In this document: in pieces, positions 28,329 through 37,125 of the stretch
How positions within the stretch are numbered: the first letter of the stretch is position 1
Layout: each line of letters starts with the position of its first letter
Assembly (NCBI RefSeq): GCF_022809095.1
Contig: NZ_JALAZE010000008.1
Span: 78,912 to 142,911 of the forward strand
Origin: Bacillus kexueae
GTDB taxonomy: Bacteria; Bacillota; Bacilli; Bacillales; Aeribacillaceae
DNA length: 64,000 nucleotides
Reading direction: 5' to 3'
The notes under the pieces: generated by a model
What the model was told of the DNA's origin: nothing
Databases searched by the model: none
What the model saw: the letters and a program-made list of their open reading frames with translations, nothing else
Translations under genes and position numbers: made by a program

Positions 28329-28418
28329 TTAATCGTCTTTTCCTTGACTTTGATACCCCCAATATCCGTAAGCAATCATCCCTAAAGCTCCTAATATTAA
28401 TACAATCCAAGTAATCAA
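28329..28418 (-). CDS. 29-residue membrane peptide
   Basis: TTG 28418 follows AAAAAGGGGGAGATAAA, a very good ribosome binding site. The peptide MITWIVLILGALGMIAYGYW is a single membrane helix with a short polar tail. It ends one base before the next ATG, so the two genes are coupled. No known small-protein family is assigned. The strong site, coupling and helix support it. Confidence 0.6.
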   Translation of the reverse strand: MITWIVLILGALGMIAYGYWGYQSQGKDD

Positions 28419-28585
28419 TTTATCTCCCCCTTTTTATTAAAAAAAGCTTCGGGAACGGTTTTTCACCCCGCCATTACCAATTATATACAAATTTATCTTA
28501 CCATATTTTCTGGCTATGTTCCTATTCGGACACACAATTTCATGCTACAATCATAACGGAAAATTCAGCTTTGGAGGAAGGATAC

Positions 28586-29155
28586 ATGAAGCGAATAGCG
28601 ATATTTTGCGGCTCGAAAAACGGTGCATCTGAAGTGTATGTAAACGGAGCAATTGCGCTAGGAAAAGAATTAGCAAATCGAAATATAACTCTCGTGTACG
28701 GAGGAGCAAAAGTCGGATTAATGGGTGCGATTGCCGACTCGGTCATTCAAGCAGGAGGCAACGTAATTGGTGTCATGCCTACTTTCTTAGTCGAAAAAGA
28801 AATTGCTCACCCTCATTTATCAGAACTGATCATCGTCGAAACCATGCATGAACGTAAAGCAAAAATGGCAGAACTTGCTGATGGGTTTATCGCTTTACCT
28901 GGTGGCCCTGGAACACTCGAAGAATTTTTTGAAATCTTTACCTTAGCTCAGCTAGGCAAGCATCATAAGCCATGCGGACTTTTTAATATGAACCATTACT
29001 ATGACCCACTTATTCACTTTTTCAGCCATATGGAAAAAGAACAATTTTTACACGAACAATATAGAGGGCTGGCGATTATAGAAGAAGACCCCTCCAAATT
29101 GCTTAATCGGTTTGAACAATATGAATCACATCTTTTATCAAAACAGACAAACTGA
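28586..29155 (+). CDS. LOG-family (YvdD-like) nucleotide phosphoribohydrolase
   Basis: I start at ATG 28586 after TTGGAGGAAGGATAC. The 189-residue protein begins with the Rossmann strand RIAIFCGSKNGAS and has the LOG motif PGGPGTLEE (105-113) and an arginine motif around MHERKAKMAEL. LOG proteins cleave nucleoside monophosphates (cytokinin ribotides or related) to base and ribose phosphate. Length and motifs match the TIGR00730 family. It is a single gene; its role in bacteria is not clear. Confidence 0.9.
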   Translation: MKRIAIFCGSKNGASEVYVNGAIALGKELANRNITLVYGGAKVGLMGAIADSVIQAGGNVIGVMPTFLVEKEIAHPHLSELIIVETMHERKAKMAELADGFIALPGGPGTLEEFFEIFTLAQLGKHHKPCGLFNMNHYYDPLIHFFSHMEKEQFLHEQYRGLAIIEEDPSKLLNRFEQYESHLLSKQTN

Positions 29156-29190
29156 GTAGTCAAATCTACTCAGTCTGTCATATTCACTTT

Positions 29191-29574
29191 TCAAAAAAAG
29201 TAAAGTCCACAATATTGCTCATGCGTTAGCACATACGTCCAATGAACATCCTTTTCGTTTTGATAAAAACTGTCTGTCCATTAGAAATCAGCTGCCTGAA
29301 TTTCTGAGACGTTTTCAAAGAAGAAAGCTTCATTAGAACAAAAAATACTACACATTCACTTTTATCTTGCTGATTGAATGCTTACCGAGCCCTGTCTCGT
29401 TCAAAGCATATAACCTTTTCATAACTAAAGATATGCCATAAAAATTGATCCAAATTTACAGCTTCTTTTTCCTCTTGAGATAGCGTTCCAGCGAAATGGC
29501 GCTCCTATTTATAGCGGACTTCCCCAACTATAGATTTCTCTTACCTTTACACTCTTTTTCTTTAAACGTGTTAT
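29191..29574 (-). pseudogene. Decayed DUF4275-family gene
   Basis: Fragments in several frames on the minus strand together resemble a DUF4275 protein. They read LKKKSVKVREIYSWGS, then RHFAGTLSQEEKEAVNLDQF (a TAG where Trp is expected just before), LWHIFSYEKVICFERDRAR, a TAA, AFNQQDKSECVVFF, a frameshift to NEAFFFENVSEIQAADF, a TGA-type break, and NEKDVHWTYVLTHEQYCGLYF. The usual start position now reads ATA. At least two frameshifts and three stops are visible. The family is of unknown function. Confidence 0.8.
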
Positions 29575-29584
29575 AAATTACATA

Positions 29585-30152
29585 CTATTTCCTGATAAAC
29601 GGAGGTTCTTCCAGCATTTTAATCTTCTTTTTTACGGTTAAGATATTCCGTTCTATATTTCTTTGAACATCTTCATCAGAATCCTACCAATCCATTTTTT
29701 CACTTTACTGTCAAGACTACTTTTCCAAGAAAATTCTTCAATAGCCCTAATATACACATAATGTCTGTGTCAAAAATCAGTTTCTTTCAAGTCATAGTTC
29801 GTTAATGAAAACTGAAGTTCCGCTAACAATTCACCGATTTTCTTCATGAGAAACGATTGTTTTTGATTTTGAAAGCTTAAAAATAAAGGTTCTACCGGTT
29901 TAGCGTTCATCCATTCTTCAATTATGACAAATCCTTCATCAACCATCGCTTCATATAAAACTTTTGGTACCCTTACACCTTTTGACTAAAGAAGCTTCAA
30001 GCTTTTTATCTCTCGATGAAAGAATATTCCTGCTTATGAATTTTAACTGCCACCTGTTTGCGATTCATCTGCGCTCTAAATACGGATACTTCAGGTCATG
30101 TGACAACATACTGAAGTGAATGTATTTCTTCAAAAAGTAATTTTAAATTTAT
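29585..30152 (-). pseudogene. Decayed kinase-like gene (Kdo/YrzF-like protein kinase fold)
   Basis: A good ribosome binding site (GAGGAGGAAACG) is followed by ATA at 30152 where a start is expected. Then come EEIHSLQYVV, a TGA, PEVSVFRAQMNRKQVAVKIH, a break, EIKSLKLL, a TAG and KGVRVPKVLYEAMVDEGFVI. The sequence goes on with IEEWMNAKPVEPLFLSF, LMKKIGELLAELQFSLTNYD, a TGA, and, after a frameshift, DEDVQRNIERNILTVKKKIK before LEEPPFIRK. VAVKI, the Glu of the following helix, and IEEW are the N-lobe and hinge of the protein-kinase fold seen in Kdo kinase/YrzF-like proteins. It is clearly inactive. Confidence 0.75.
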
Positions 30153-30268
30153 CGTTTCCTCCTCATACGTACTTTGGAGACATAATTATATTATTTGGAA
30201 AAAACTTTATTTACGATAGAACAATTTTACATTTTTATCCACAATTTTTAATATTTTTAAAAATCCTT

Positions 30269-30297
30269 TTGACACTCTTTTGGGAACATGCTAAGAT
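30269..30297 (+). promoter_or_regulatory. Sigma-A promoter of the metE leader
   Basis: TTGACA (30269-30274), 17 bases, TAAGAT (30292-30297). Transcription would begin about 25 bases before the SAM riboswitch. Confidence 0.85.
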
Positions 30298-30328
30298 GTC
30301 TATTAAATTCAAAAAATTTACTTTAAAA

Positions 30329-30438
30329 CTCTTATTACGAGCGGTGGAGGGACTGGCCCTGTGAAGCCCGGCAACCATTCAGTCTTTCGATTGAAAAGGT
30401 GCTAAATCCTGCAAAGCAAGCGCTTTGACAAATAAGAG
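30329..30438 (+). promoter_or_regulatory. SAM-I riboswitch (S-box)
   Basis: P1 is closed by CTCTTATT (30329-30336) and AATAAGAG (30431-30438). Inside are the conserved words GAGCGGTGGAGGGACTGGCC, CCTGTGAAGCCCGGCAACC, GGTGCTAAATCCTGC and AGCGCTTTGACAAAT-like ending, all hallmark S-box sequence. The 3' side of P1 (AAGAGAGG) can pair with the 5' arm of the terminator at 30455, giving the usual antiterminator switch. SAM binding would end transcription before metE. Confidence 0.95.
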
Positions 30439-30454
30439 AGGACTTTCAAGCGCC

Positions 30455-30481
30455 CCTCTCTTTTATAAGAGAGGTTTTTTT
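30455..30481 (+). terminator. Terminator controlled by the SAM riboswitch
   Basis: An 8-bp stem CCTCTCTT/AAGAGAGG with loop TTAT is followed by seven T. It is mutually exclusive with pairing to P1 of the S-box. Confidence 0.9.
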
Positions 30482-30534
30482 ATAAGACTGATAACCAACA
30501 TTACGTACAAAATCAGAAAACAAAATAGAAATGC

Positions 30535-30712
30535 AACAGGTGCTTTGTGTGAATTCTGTACAAAGTTTAAAAGGGAAGCTCGGTGAAATTCCGACACGGT
30601 CCCGCCACTGTGATGGGGAGCGACTTATCAAAAGCCACTGTTTCTTTAGGAGATGGGAAGGGATAAGAAGCATTGATCCTAAGTCAGGAGACCTGCCTGC
30701 TGTATGCACTTA
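30535..30712 (+). promoter_or_regulatory. Adenosylcobalamin riboswitch
   Basis: Conserved pieces occur in order: CAACAGGTG, AAAAGGGAAGC with GGTGAAATTCCGACACGGTC, CCCGCCACTGTGATGGGGAG, and the B12 box AGTCAGGAGACCTGCCTGC (about 30682-30700). It lies 96 bases after the S-box and before a second terminator. GAGGAGT near 30732-30738 can pair with ACTCCTT of that terminator as an antiterminator. The box and fold are clear; the exact 5' and 3' limits are approximate. Confidence 0.95.
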
Positions 30713-30792
30713 TGCTCTACGCGGATATAGAGAGGAGTGAGGAAAATATGTTGAGAAACGTTAATCTCAACTCTAGTTAGTGATGCCTTTTA

Positions 30793-30822
30793 ACTCCTTC
30801 CCTACGTGGGGAGGAGTTTTTT
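30793..30822 (+). terminator. Terminator controlled by the cobalamin riboswitch
   Basis: A 10-bp stem ACTCCTTCCC/GGGGAGGAGT with loop TACGT is followed by TTTTT, 34 bases before the metE start. Confidence 0.9.
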
Positions 30823-30855
30823 GTTGAGATAAAATACAAAAAGGAGATGTGACGA

Positions 30856-33153
30856 ATGAATGTTCTTAGTTCAAATGTAGGTTATCCAAGAATTGGAGAA
30901 AATCGCGAATGGAAAGCGTTTCTTGAAAGTTATTGGCGAGGGGAGCTTGATCAAGAAACGTTTTTATCTAAAATGGACGAACTTCATCTACAACATGTGA
31001 AAAAACAAAAAGACGCAGGCATCGATCTAGTACCTATTGGTGATTTTACCTTTTATGACCACGTCCTAGATACCGCTTTTATGTTCGGCCTAGTGCCAAA
31101 GCGGTTTCATTCATCTCATGAACAACAGACGCTCGATACGTATTTTCAAATGGCACGTGGTTCAAAAGACGCAGTAGCATGTGAAATGACGAAGTGGTTT
31201 AACACAAATTATCACTATATTGTACCTGAATTGAATGATGTAATCCCGACTTTAGTAGAAAACCGCCCTCTTCGGTTATATAAGCAGGTGCAAAATCACT
31301 TACAAATAGATGGGAAACCCGTCTTATTAGGACCGATTTCATTTGTTAAATTATCAAAAGGATATGAATATAGAGATTTCAATTCAATTGTTAAGCAATT
31401 TGTTCCGTTATATGCTCAAATTTTATCCGAATTAGAAGCAGCCGGCGTTCAATGGGTTCAATTGGATGAACCGGTTTTAGTGACCGATATAACGGAAGAT
31501 GAAATAGCTCTATTTCATGATGTATACGAGGAATTTCATCAAAGTGCACCGAATTTAAACCTTCTACTCCAAACGTATTTTGAACGAGTAGAGCACTATC
31601 AATCCGTCGTATCCCTACCTGTTCAAGCGATTGGGTTAGATTTTGTTAACGACCAAGGGGAAAATTTAAAAGCTATTCAAAAATACGGTTTTCCTCCAGA
31701 AAAGATTCTAGCAGCTGGTGTTATTGATGGTCGAAATATTTGGCGAATGGACTTAGAGCAAACCGTGAACTTACTTGATGAATTAACCTCTCATATATCA
31801 AACGAAAACCTGATCGTTCAACCATCATGTAGCTTACTTCATGTCCCTGTTACAGTAAAGAGTGAGACTTTTATGAACGATTCATTAAAAGAAGCTTTAT
31901 CTTTTGCAGATGAAAAATTACAGGAACTTGTTCTGCTAACGAAAGGGATACAATTTGGAAAAGAGGTCATTAAAAAAGAAATCTCTAAAAATAAGAAAAT
32001 CCTAAAATTGTTTAATGAATCTTCTGCTCGTCAAAATACGAACGTGAGTCAAGAAATGGCCTACATCGAATCCATTTCAGTTGAACGGAAAGCACCTTTT
32101 CGTGAGCGGCAAAATGTTCAACAACAAACTTTCCAACTGCCTCTTTTTCCAACTACGACAATCGGTAGCTTCCCGCAAACAAGCGATGTCAGATTGCAAC
32201 GGGCAAAGTGGCGAAAAGGTGAAATCTCACAAGAAGATTATAGTCAATTTATTAAAAACAAAATTAACGACTGGATCAAAATTCAAGAAGAAATTGGTTT
32301 AGATGTTTTCGTACATGGGGAATTTGAGCGCACAGATATGGTTGAGTTCTTCGGAGAAAAACTTGGTGGCTTTGAAGTGACAAAAGCAGGTTGGGTACAA
32401 TCTTACGGATCTCGTTGTGTAAAACCGCCTATCATTTATGGTGACGTTTATTTCCAAACACCGATGACGGTGAAAGAAACCACCTATGCTCAATCCTTAA
32501 CCAATAAACCAGTCAAAGGAATGCTCACTGGACCTATTACGATTTTAAATTGGTCTTTCGTACGCCATGATCTCCCACGACATTCTGTAGCAAATCAAAT
32601 TGCACTAGCCCTTCAAAAGGAAGTGAAAACGTTAGAACAAAATGGAATACGTATGATACAAGTAGACGAACCTGCCTTACGTGAAGGATTACCTTTAAAA
32701 AAAGAAGATTGGGAATCGTATCTAAACGCAGCCGTCTATGCATTCAAAATAGCCACTACTTCAGTTGAAAATGACACGCAAATTCATACCCATATGTGCT
32801 ATTCAAATTTCGAGGATATCATCGAAGCTATTCAAAACCTCGATGCCGATGTCATATCGATTGAATCGTCTCGAAGTCATGGAGAACTCATCACCTCGTT
32901 TGAGCAATGTACGTATGAAAATGAAATTGGCTTAGGTGTTTACGATATTCATAGTCCACGAGTCCCTAAAATCAATGAGATGACTCAAAGTATTGAACGG
33001 GCGGTTCATGTCCTTCCAAAAGAGCTCATTTGGGTTAATCCAGATTGCGGATTAAAAACTAGAGGGATTGACGAAACGATTGAAGCACTAAAAGTAATGG
33101 TAAAAGCAGCTAAAAAGATGCGCAGTCGATTCGTCGTCCATAATGAGCAATAA
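30856..33153 (+). CDS. metE: Cobalamin-independent methionine synthase MetE
   Basis: MetE transfers a methyl group from methyl-tetrahydropteroyl-triglutamate to homocysteine without B12. The 765-residue protein has the usual two barrels: N-terminal SSNVGYPRIGENREWK and the C-terminal catalytic half starting TTTIGSFPQTSDVRL. Zinc ligands are visible: H646 and C648 (THMCYSNF), a following Glu (SIESSRS) and C731 (NPDCGLKTR). The start follows AAAAAGGAGATGTGACGA. The leader holds SAM-I and AdoCbl riboswitches in series, so expression needs both ligands to be low; this suits a cell that also has the B12-dependent MetH. Confidence 0.97.
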   Translation: MNVLSSNVGYPRIGENREWKAFLESYWRGELDQETFLSKMDELHLQHVKKQKDAGIDLVPIGDFTFYDHVLDTAFMFGLVPKRFHSSHEQQTLDTYFQMARGSKDAVACEMTKWFNTNYHYIVPELNDVIPTLVENRPLRLYKQVQNHLQIDGKPVLLGPISFVKLSKGYEYRDFNSIVKQFVPLYAQILSELEAAGVQWVQLDEPVLVTDITEDEIALFHDVYEEFHQSAPNLNLLLQTYFERVEHYQSVVSLPVQAIGLDFVNDQGENLKAIQKYGFPPEKILAAGVIDGRNIWRMDLEQTVNLLDELTSHISNENLIVQPSCSLLHVPVTVKSETFMNDSLKEALSFADEKLQELVLLTKGIQFGKEVIKKEISKNKKILKLFNESSARQNTNVSQEMAYIESISVERKAPFRERQNVQQQTFQLPLFPTTTIGSFPQTSDVRLQRAKWRKGEISQEDYSQFIKNKINDWIKIQEEIGLDVFVHGEFERTDMVEFFGEKLGGFEVTKAGWVQSYGSRCVKPPIIYGDVYFQTPMTVKETTYAQSLTNKPVKGMLTGPITILNWSFVRHDLPRHSVANQIALALQKEVKTLEQNGIRMIQVDEPALREGLPLKKEDWESYLNAAVYAFKIATTSVENDTQIHTHMCYSNFEDIIEAIQNLDADVISIESSRSHGELITSFEQCTYENEIGLGVYDIHSPRVPKINEMTQSIERAVHVLPKELIWVNPDCGLKTRGIDETIEALKVMVKAAKKMRSRFVVHNEQ

Positions 33154-33157
33154 AAGA

Positions 33158-33184
33158 AAAAGACCCTTTAAAAAAGAGTCTTTT
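33158..33184. terminator. Terminator between metE and the ECF operon
   Basis: Imperfect stem AAAAGACCCTTT/AAAGAGTCTTTT. It overlaps the end of the convergent ecfT-like gene and could serve both directions. Confidence 0.7.
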
Positions 33185-34016
33185 AAGAAGAAAACGGATT
33201 ATAAAAGCGACTTCCATCTTGAAACGTTACCCATAAACTAATAATAAAGAAAACAACGAGTATAGAGATGGCTAAGTAATCTTTCTTTTCGAACGAACGT
33301 GCATTGTACCACGTTCGTTTTTTCTTTTTCCCAAAACCTCGCAACTCCATCGCACTACTAATTGTATCAATTTTTTCGAGACTTGATAGAATGAGCGGTG
33401 CTAAAATCGCAGAAGCATTTTTAATTCGTTTCAACAGCTTCTCGTTTTTTGACATATCTAACCCACGTGCTTGTTGTGCCTTCGCAATATTACGGAAATC
33501 TCGTTGCACATCTGGTATATATCGTAATGCTAACGAGACAGCGTAAGCAATTCGATAACTTACACCTAAACGATTCAATGACGATGCGAACTCGCTCGGG
33601 TGAGTCGTTACGATAAACAACAACGCAGCTGGAATGACCGTTAAATATTTTAAAGTAATATTTAATTGGTAAAACAATTGCTCTGCCGTAAAGTTATACC
33701 GTCCATACATATCAAGTAACACATGGCTCGTCCCATATATTTTTACCCCTTCTTGAGGTGAAAATAAATAGATAGCAAGATTGTTAATCACTAAAAAAAT
33801 TAAAATGAACAATAATACGAAAGCAATATCTTTTAATTTGATTTTAGATACGTAAAAAATAACAATGCTTGCAACAAATAATAGCAATAAGATGCGAGTA
33901 TCATACGTAAGCATTGCTATGGAAGACCACAATAAAAAACAAATTAATTTCGTCGCTCCTGTTAATTGATGAATGGGTGAGCGGCGATCAATATACGCTA
34001 ACATCTCATTAGCCAT
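33183..34016 (-). CDS. ECF transporter transmembrane (T) component
   Basis: The 277-residue CbiQ/EcfT-type protein has about five membrane helices and the two coupling motifs AQQARG (in IAKAQQARGLDMSK) and MELRGFGKKKKR that bind the ATPases. It begins with MANEMLAYIDRRSPIHQLTG and overlaps the preceding ATPase gene by eight bases, so the two are coupled. It belongs with the adjacent fused ATPase and S component. It is the last gene of the operon. Confidence 0.9.
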   Translation of the reverse strand: MANEMLAYIDRRSPIHQLTGATKLICFLLWSSIAMLTYDTRILLLLFVASIVIFYVSKIKLKDIAFVLLFILIFLVINNLAIYLFSPQEGVKIYGTSHVLLDMYGRYNFTAEQLFYQLNITLKYLTVIPAALLFIVTTHPSEFASSLNRLGVSYRIAYAVSLALRYIPDVQRDFRNIAKAQQARGLDMSKNEKLLKRIKNASAILAPLILSSLEKIDTISSAMELRGFGKKKKRTWYNARSFEKKDYLAISILVVFFIISLWVTFQDGSRFYNPFSS

Positions 34017-35718
34017 TTGCTCTCACCTCCCGATCAAATGCGATAAATCGTTCCACAAATTGAACAGGATCAGAGATGCCGGTTTTTTCTGCTAACGTAT
34101 AGAGCGATGTTTCCTTTAAATTCGCTTGCTTTAACACGTCAGGATTTGCTAGAACACGAACATTTATATCGTCCGCTAATTTCTTTCCGTCAGTAATCAC
34201 AATGACGCGGTCTGTATACTCAAGCATTAAGTGCATATCATGGGTAATCATGATAATGGTATAGCCTTTTTTATTTAACTCCACTAAGAATTCCATAATT
34301 TCCGTGTAATGATAAAAATCTTGCCCCGCTGTCGGTTCATCTAAAATGATGACTTCAGGTTGTAAAGCTAAAATCGACGCGATTGTCACTCGTTTCTTTT
34401 GCCCATAGCTTAACGCGGAAATTGGCCAATTTCGAAATGGATATAAACCACAAACTTTCAACGCCTCTTCTACGCGGTCCTTGATTTCATCTTGTGGTAA
34501 ACCTCGGGCCACTAAGCCGAGCGCAACTTCATCGAAAATCATATGTTTTGAAATCATGTGGTTCGGATTTTGTAAAACCATTCCAATTTTCATAGATCGG
34601 TCTTTAATCGTTTCATTCGTTATCTCGTTCCCGTCATAATAAATATGACCAGAGGAAGGTTTTTCAAACCCACAAATGAGTTTGGATATGGTCGACTTTC
34701 CTGCTCCGTTCTTCCCTACGATACTAACCATTTCCCCTTTATGTATAGTAAAGGAAACGTTATGGATGGTTTGTTTCTTCGGCGTGTATCCAAAAGATAC
34801 GTTTTGAACTTCTAATAAAGGTTCATTTTTTTCGATTACTTCTTTTTCCGGCGTTTCTTGAAACCATTTTTTTAATGATTCGCGAAATCGGTCAACTTGG
34901 AATCTTGAAAAGTTAGCCGGCTCGGATTCTTTCGTAATGTTTCCACCCGCATATTTAACAGCTTTCGTGTAAAGGGGTTCTCGAATATTCACGCTTTCCA
35001 AAATAGCCGTGGACAACAATTCATTCGGGTCCAAATCAGCAACCACTTCCCCCTTATCAATAACGATAATGCGGTCAACATGACGATATAAGACGTCCTC
35101 TAAACGATGTTCTATAATCACCACGGTTGTATTGGTTTCTTTTTGAATTTTATCGATTAAGTGGATCGCATGTTTACCTGTCGCAGGATCTAAGCTCGCT
35201 AACGGCTCATCAAAAAGGAGAATATCAACATCGTCAACCATCACGCCTGCCATCGCTACGCGTTGCTTTTGTCCTCCTGATAACTGTTGAACCGATGCAT
35301 TTAAGAAGTCATCCATTTCCACCATTTTGGCAACTTCTTTCACTGTGTCGCTCATTTCCTTATTTGGCACGCAATCATTTTCAAGTGCGAAGGCAATATC
35401 CTCCCCAACAGAAAGCCCAATAAATTGTCCATCGGGATCTTGCAACACGGTGCCCACTTTTTTCGATATCGTAAATAAATCTAACTCACGTGTTTCCTTC
35501 CCCATAATGCGTAAACTTCCGTTGATTTCACCTTTATGAGAAAACGGAATAAGCCCATTGATACAATGACCAATGGTGCTTTTTCCTGAACCTGAAGGAC
35601 CTACAATCAATACTTTTTCGCCTTCAAAAATTTTTAAGTTTATATTCTTTAATGTCGGTTTCTTTTGACTATGGTATTGAAAACTAAAATGTTCAAATTC
35701 AATTACTGCATTTTTCAT
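34009..35718 (-). CDS. ECF transporter ATPase with two fused ABC domains (YkoD-like)
   Basis: The 569-residue protein joins two ATPase domains. The first has Walker A GPSGSGKST, signature LSGGQKQR and Walker B LLFDEPLASLD. The second has Walker A GKNGAGKST, signature LSYGQKKR and Walker B IILDEPTAGQD. All catalytic residues are present. Residues about 230-300 form a linker. ECF modules usually use two separate ATPases; a fused one occurs in YkoD-type systems. The start follows TAGGAGAATAAGA. It lies 63 bases after the S-component gene. Confidence 0.92.
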   Translation of the reverse strand: MKNAVIEFEHFSFQYHSQKKPTLKNINLKIFEGEKVLIVGPSGSGKSTIGHCINGLIPFSHKGEINGSLRIMGKETRELDLFTISKKVGTVLQDPDGQFIGLSVGEDIAFALENDCVPNKEMSDTVKEVAKMVEMDDFLNASVQQLSGGQKQRVAMAGVMVDDVDILLFDEPLASLDPATGKHAIHLIDKIQKETNTTVVIIEHRLEDVLYRHVDRIIVIDKGEVVADLDPNELLSTAILESVNIREPLYTKAVKYAGGNITKESEPANFSRFQVDRFRESLKKWFQETPEKEVIEKNEPLLEVQNVSFGYTPKKQTIHNVSFTIHKGEMVSIVGKNGAGKSTISKLICGFEKPSSGHIYYDGNEITNETIKDRSMKIGMVLQNPNHMISKHMIFDEVALGLVARGLPQDEIKDRVEEALKVCGLYPFRNWPISALSYGQKKRVTIASILALQPEVIILDEPTAGQDFYHYTEIMEFLVELNKKGYTIIMITHDMHLMLEYTDRVIVITDGKKLADDINVRVLANPDVLKQANLKETSLYTLAEKTGISDPVQFVERFIAFDREVRANG

Positions 35719-35781
35719 TCTTATTCTCCTACAAATCGTGATGCTATCTCGGTTGTTGTAACGTATGTTGTGGGAGAGTCA

Positions 35782-36345
35782 TTACTCCATATCTAAGCTG
35801 CCTTTTTTCGTACGAGTACGAGCATATAAAGATAGAAGAATTGTTCCTAAAATACCGACAACGACAATATTGGATAATCCAACGCTCATCCCTTGGATGA
35901 ACACTTTATTAGCTGGCTCAGCATAAATCCAGATGTCTAGTGTCGGTGCTACAACGAACCAACCGAAAGCTTGAGCAACTACTTGTACAACATTAAAACT
36001 AGCAATTTTTTTCTTTGTAAACTCTCCAGACTCGATGTCGATCTTTTTCGAAACGAGACCGAATAAAAATCCAACTAACATACTAACAATAACCCAGCTC
36101 CACCATATTGAACCATAAAAAATAAGATCTTTCAACGCATGGCCAATCAATCCAATGAAGCCACCAGCAAGCGGCCCAAAGATTACGGCCATAAGTGCTA
36201 AAAATGCATACGTGACTTCAATATTTGTATTAGGTATACCAGTCGGAATCGATGAGAATCTACCTAAAATTACAAAGACTGCGGCCCCAATTCCGATCGC
36301 AACAATCGTACGAACCGATAATAATTGTTTCATCATACAAAACAC
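35782..36345 (-). CDS. ECF transporter substrate-binding (S) component, UPF0397 family
   Basis: The 187-residue membrane protein has about six helices and the UPF0397 pattern: [18 protein letters not shown], then [31 protein letters not shown]0397 proteins are often labelled riboflavin-type S components, but the substrate here is not proven. The start GTG 36345 lies seven bases after GGAGAG; ATG 36336 is an alternative. It is first in a three-gene ECF operon (S, fused ATPase, T). No riboswitch is seen upstream, which leaves the ligand open. Confidence 0.85.
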   Translation of the reverse strand: MFCMMKQLLSVRTIVAIGIGAAVFVILGRFSSIPTGIPNTNIEVTYAFLALMAVIFGPLAGGFIGLIGHALKDLIFYGSIWWSWVIVSMLVGFLFGLVSKKIDIESGEFTKKKIASFNVVQVVAQAFGWFVVAPTLDIWIYAEPANKVFIQGMSVGLSNIVVVGILGTILLSLYARTRTKKGSLDME

Positions 36346-36527
36346 TCACTTTCTCTCCAAAAATACTAATGAAAAATTGCGCAAATCCTATTATAACTGA
36401 TGTCAACTACTTTGCGAATCGAAATTTTTAACTTTTGAATGGTTTAAAACAGAAAAATTGATTAAAGACCTTTCTTCATCGATAATTGTATGGATATTAA
36501 GTTCAAAAAGACTTTATTTCAATAAAA

Positions 36528-36878
36528 CTACTTCAAATCCCACAATTTCGTTACAGTTCCTTTCAAGTATAAATATTGCTCCTCATTTGTATCTTCAAAG
36601 GCTTCCTCCCTTGTTGCCGATAAATCTAGATAATTGATTTTTGAAGTAAATTGACATGATGTAAAATCATAACGGGTTCCGTTTATTTCGTTATAGAAAT
36701 GCCATCCTTCTGATAATTTGGTTTTTAAGATTCTCCCTCCTAATAGATCCTGTACTACTAGCGAAGTTACTCCACACTGCCCTCGATATGGGTTATCAAT
36801 TGTCCATTTTGTACTTGATTTTTCGGACCAAGACTTTAGTAAAATTGAGCTTAACTTTTCTATATCCTTTGCACTCAT
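36528..36878 (-). CDS. yunG: YunG family protein
   Basis: The 116-residue protein matches B. subtilis YunG in length and pattern: W..KSSTKWTIDNPYRGQCGVTSLVVQDLLGG, then GWHFYNEINGTRYDFTSCQF. The Cys-His-Asp arrangement (C35 in GQCGVTS and H in WHFYN) recalls a papain-like or transglutaminase-like fold, but activity is not proved. The start ATG follows AAAAAAGGGAGAAATTATT. It is monocistronic. Confidence 0.85.
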   Translation of the reverse strand: MSAKDIEKLSSILLKSWSEKSSTKWTIDNPYRGQCGVTSLVVQDLLGGRILKTKLSEGWHFYNEINGTRYDFTSCQFTSKINYLDLSATREEAFEDTNEEQYLYLKGTVTKLWDLK

Positions 36879-37125
36879 ATAATAATTTCTCCCTTTTTTA
36901 AAATTAAAAAACGTTCAAATAATGTGAACAACCGAAGTAATTCTCTCTTAAAACTCAAATTCCTTTCTTTTTCTTTGATCTTTATTATTCAAATACTAAT
37001 CATTAAATTAACCATAATTTTATTATGTAAAGTTTTTTCACGATACAAAAAAGCAACTTATCATTTATTTTCTATTTCCTTCATAAAAATGGTACGAAGC
37101 ATTTTTTCGATGGGAGATGAACTTC

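Noticed and set aside
30116..30364. 82-codon plus-strand frame over the metE promoter and S-box
   Set aside because: The region is explained by the promoter and riboswitch; the frame has no binding site.
30446..30740. Open frames on both strands across the cobalamin riboswitch
   Set aside because: They fall on conserved RNA sequence and are by-products of its composition.
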